Source of the DNA: Hoeflea sp.
GTDB taxonomy: Bacteria > Pseudomonadota > Alphaproteobacteria > Rhizobiales > Rhizobiaceae
Assembly (NCBI GenBank): GCA_019084245.1
Contig: JAHRFE010000037.1
Location: forward strand, 1-58,097
DNA length: 58,097 bases
Direction: 5' to 3'
The position numbers were made by a program, and so were the translations under genes. The notes beneath the pieces are model-generated. The model had not been told where the DNA came from and did no database searches. It worked only from the letters and a program-made list of their open reading frames with translations. This document shows, one piece after another, positions 56,204-58,097 of the stretch (positions are counted from its first letter, which is position 1; every line of letters starts with the position of its first letter).

Positions 56204-56857
56204 TCACGTACTCTCGACCGCGCTGCGGACTTCAGCGATGAGGCCGTCCAAACTGGGTTCCGACAGTTCGCGCCCGTTTAGAAAAAAGGTGGGAGTCTGA
56301 CGGATACCCACCGCTTCGACATCTGCCTTATCCTGATTCAGAATTGCTGTAATTCCGGGAAACAACCTGTCGCTCTTGGCCCGTTCCAGATCAAGACCGG
56401 CAGCCGCCGCGATCTGCCAGGCCAAGTCCATACGCGGTGCACCGTGCACAGCCCATGCTGGTTGCTGCTTCAGGATGGCATTGAGCACAGGTTCAAACTT
56501 GTCCTGCATTCGTGCGGTCTCCAGGATACGCACCGCCTCGTCCGATCCTTCATGAAACACAGTGTAGCGCATGACGACGCGCACCTGCTCCGGGAACTCT
56601 TCGCGTATTGCCTGAACTGCCGGATGAAAGGCCCTGCAGGCCTCGCAGGAGGGATCAAAAAATTCAACAAGGGTGACCGGAGCCTCATCGGGGCCGAAGC
56701 TTGGCGAATAATCTCGAATCAACTGCGCCTCATCAACTGCCGGGGTTACTGCCTCGGCCTCGGTCAATTGTTGGCGCCGGGTCAGGAAGAAAGCACCGCC
56801 TCCGAAAGCGGCTAGCCCGAGAGCCGAAGCTCCGATCAAGAGAGTGCGTCTGTTCAT
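56204..56857 (-). CDS. DsbA-family disulfide oxidoreductase
   Basis: A 217-residue exported protein ('MNRRTLLIGASALGLAAFGG', possibly Tat or membrane anchored). The thioredoxin active site is 'LVEFFDPSCEACRAFHPAVQ' (CEAC), the cis-Pro loop 'GIRQTPTFFLNGRELSEPS'. The start at 56857 overlaps the DsbB stop (ATGA); the much longer upstream frame lies over dsbB and is rejected. The DsbB-like partner next door would reoxidise it. It is convergent with mntR, with only seven bases between the stops. Confidence 0.9.
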   Translation of the reverse strand: MNRRTLLIGASALGLAAFGGGAFFLTRRQQLTEAEAVTPAVDEAQLIRDYSPSFGPDEAPVTLVEFFDPSCEACRAFHPAVQAIREEFPEQVRVVMRYTVFHEGSDEAVRILETARMQDKFEPVLNAILKQQPAWAVHGAPRMDLAWQIAAAAGLDLERAKSDRLFPGITAILNQDKADVEAVGIRQTPTFFLNGRELSEPSLDGLIAEVRSAVEST

Positions 56858-57252
56858 GCGCGTCTTCCTTTCGATAGAACAAGGCAACTGAGGATCGCTC
56901 CAAAGGCGATCAGGGATAGATAGGGAATGGGCAGGCCAAGGATGGTCTGTGCCTGATCGGTGCAGGACGGCCCGGTTTTTGCACAAGGCGTGACAGCCTC
57001 TTGGATCCAGCCGGAGTAAAGGCCGGAATGCCAACCCGCCAACATCAGGCCGGCCGCTGCCAACGGCAGGCCGTAGGGTCGGGCCATGCCGTCGGCGCGC
57101 CAGATCGAAAGGCCGACGATGGGCACCAGGGGAAACATGGCAATGCGTTGGTACCAGCAAAGAGTACAGGGCATCTGTCCGAGCACTTCCCCAATGAAGA
57201 GAGCGCCAAGTGTTGCGGCCAGAGCGATTACGAACGCCGCCAGCAAGGGCAT
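56854..57252 (-). CDS. dsbB: Disulfide bond formation protein B
   Basis: A 132-residue, four-helix membrane protein. The first Cys pair is in 'GEVLGQMPCTLCWYQRIAMF' (CTLC), the second in 'EAVTPCAKTGPSCTDQ'. 'QMPCTLCWYQR' is the signature of DsbB/BdbC proteins, which pass electrons from DsbA to quinone. I use the ATG at 57252 with GAGG close by; an in-frame TTG at 57291 overlapping the lspA end would add 13 residues. It is coupled to the downstream dsbA-like gene. Confidence 0.9.
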   Translation of the reverse strand: MPLLAAFVIALAATLGALFIGEVLGQMPCTLCWYQRIAMFPLVPIVGLSIWRADGMARPYGLPLAAAGLMLAGWHSGLYSGWIQEAVTPCAKTGPSCTDQAQTILGLPIPYLSLIAFGAILSCLVLSKGRRA

Positions 57253-57277
57253 ATCCTCGCCGGACAATGATTGAGGG

Positions 57278-57763
57278 TCAGGATTGGTCAACGACGGTGT
57301 CCTTGGATCGGTGTGAAGCGAATGTGGCGAACACGATAAACAGAGCACCAAACGTAATCGCAATATCGGCTGTGTTAAAAGTTGGCCAGCGCCAGCCCTG
57401 AAAAGAGAGATCTATGAAATCAGTGACTGCGCCCTGTCGCAACCGATCAACCACATTGCCAAGCGCGCCACCCACGATCAGAGAAAATCCGATCTGTTCG
57501 ACCGGGTGACGCGCCCGAAATGCCATGATGGCGAGGACCACGGTCAAGGTGCCGGTCAGCGCGGCCATGACCAGCGGTTTACCAGCCATGAGGTCAGAGA
57601 ACAGACCAAAGCTCACCCCTTCATTAAAGCCGAGCGTCAGATCCAATCCGGGCAAAACTGCCACTGAATTACCCTGCGAGAGCAGCGACAAGGCCGCCGC
57701 CTTGGTCAGTTGATCAGCGGTTGTTGTGGCTCCGATCAATGCCCACACCCACCGGGCGTTCAT
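57278..57763 (-). CDS. lspA: Lipoprotein signal peptidase (LspA), second copy
   Basis: A 161-residue four-helix aspartic protease with 'LTLGFNEGVSFGLFSDLMAG', 'GALGNVVDRLRQGAVTDFID' and 'WPTFNTADIAITFGALFI', carrying both catalytic Asp. It is clearly different from the copy at 42273-42737 although the motifs agree. The neighbours are a truncated methyltransferase upstream (four-base overlap) and dsbB downstream, a non-housekeeping context. It may process lipoproteins encoded by the island. Confidence 0.92.
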   Translation of the reverse strand: MNARWVWALIGATTTADQLTKAAALSLLSQGNSVAVLPGLDLTLGFNEGVSFGLFSDLMAGKPLVMAALTGTLTVVLAIMAFRARHPVEQIGFSLIVGGALGNVVDRLRQGAVTDFIDLSFQGWRWPTFNTADIAITFGALFIVFATFASHRSKDTVVDQS

Positions 57764-58002
57764 GGCCTTACACCGCGACGCATGCTAACCCAACGCGGCA
57801 CAGTTGCGGCATACTGCTCATAATCCCGCCCCAACGCTTGGCTAAGTATAGCCTCCTCGGAACGAACCTGTATCGAGGCTGACCAGAAAAAGATCAGCGG
57901 GGCAAGAATCGTCGGGATTGCTGGAACCGCTAGACTGATACCGGCCAGAAGCATGATGTGACTTTCCATTAAACCGAAAGAATTGGAATCCAATGATATC
58001 AA
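57760..58002 (-). pseudogene. Truncated isoprenylcysteine carboxyl methyltransferase-like protein
   Basis: An 80-codon frame. Two hydrophobic stretches ('IMLLAGISLAVPAIPTILAP', 'LIFFWSASI') are followed by 'RSEEAILSQALGRDYEQYAA', the C-terminal ICMT/PEMT pattern E...(L)..G..Y..Y. Members normally have 150-220 residues with further N-terminal helices. Here the sequence upstream of 58002 is AT-rich and carries stops, so the gene is 5'-truncated. The overlap with lspA (ATGA) shows it once belonged to that operon. Confidence 0.65.
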
Positions 58003-58097
58003 GGCGTTGCGCGGGCAGCTAATTTGATATTTAGCAGTTAATCATGATAAATGCCACTTGATCTTGGCACTTAATGTGAGGATGATCGATCTCATAT

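Noticed and set aside
56858-57160. 101-codon N-terminal extension of the DsbA-family gene
   Set aside because: It lies in an alternative frame over dsbB. The natural signal-peptide start at 56857 overlaps the dsbB stop by ATGA.
1-58097. CRISPR arrays, tRNA/rRNA genes, integrase, relaxase or type IV secretion genes
   Set aside because: Looked for by eye on both strands. No regularly spaced repeats, no cloverleaf sequence and no motif of these families was seen, though a small tRNA fragment could be missed without a program.

Overview
The window looks like an accessory region (genomic island or plasmid/ICE segment) of a GC-rich alphaproteobacterium, most likely of the Hyphomicrobiales. The basis is the gene content: an ArdC / DUF736 / DUF1419 / DUF3085 / ParB-like block typical of rhizobial and sphingomonad conjugative elements, transglutaminase-like cysteine peptidases of the BTLCP type, an octopine/nopaline-type solute-binding protein, and an alphaproteobacterial-type MntR. 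No integrase, relaxase, type IV secretion gene, tRNA, rRNA or CRISPR array is visible, so neither end of the mobile element is in view. The organism call is inference.

Layout. (1) 1-6.4 kb: the end of a cardiolipin-synthase-type phospholipase D, an endonuclease/exonuclease/phosphatase protein, a gamma-glutamyltransferase scar, then a five-gene polar amino-acid/opine-type ABC operon with an alanine-racemase-fold enzyme whose active site is rewritten. (2) 6.4-11.8 kb: a three-gene cassette (MerR-like HTH, large N6-adenine DNA methyltransferase, unknown protein) between two gene-poor stretches. (3) 11.8-13.2 kb: an overlapping XRE/AraC regulator pair. (4) 13.6-29.3 kb: a conserved mobile-element block, all on the minus strand, with ArdC, a ParB-like protein and a 1702-residue methyltransferase-helicase of the DarB kind. 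It is interrupted by a plus-strand Phd/VapC toxin-antitoxin operon. Its untranslated leaders are long, GC-rich and full of hairpins. (5) 29.7-40.3 kb: a copper and thiol-redox island (multicopper oxidase, CcdA, DsbA, three thioredoxin/SCO-like proteins, PCuAC chaperone, DsbE, cytochrome c, DUF411, Met-rich and very small membrane proteins). (6) 40.7-49.1 kb: BTLCP peptidases, a second lspA/ccdA pair (ccdA frame-damaged), a cation/Ca exchanger, an HMA-CDF metal exporter with a divergent CmtR-like sensor, an orphan YefM-type antitoxin and an ACR3-like arsenite carrier. (7) 49.5-58.1 kb: a minus-strand run SCO-PCuAC-SCO, PhnE/PhnC/PhnD-type ABC transporter and a large dihaem cytochrome peroxidase, divergent from mntR, followed by dsbA, dsbB, lspA and a truncated methyltransferase.

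How it may work together. The right half reads as a metal-handling and envelope-redox island. Copper is bound, oxidised and delivered (multicopper oxidase, PCuAC, SCO). Disulfides are made and reduced (DsbA/B, CcdA, TlpA, DsbE). Cd/Pb-like cations and arsenite are exported. A Phn-type importer with a dihaem enzyme appears to be under MntR control through a visible DtxR/MntR-like box and promoter. The strongest leads for something new are the MntR-linked dihaem/ABC operon, a 244-bp nested inverted repeat with related leader hairpins in the mobile block, the racemase-like enzyme, and the methyltransferase cassette. All functions are read from sequence motifs; no search was run.
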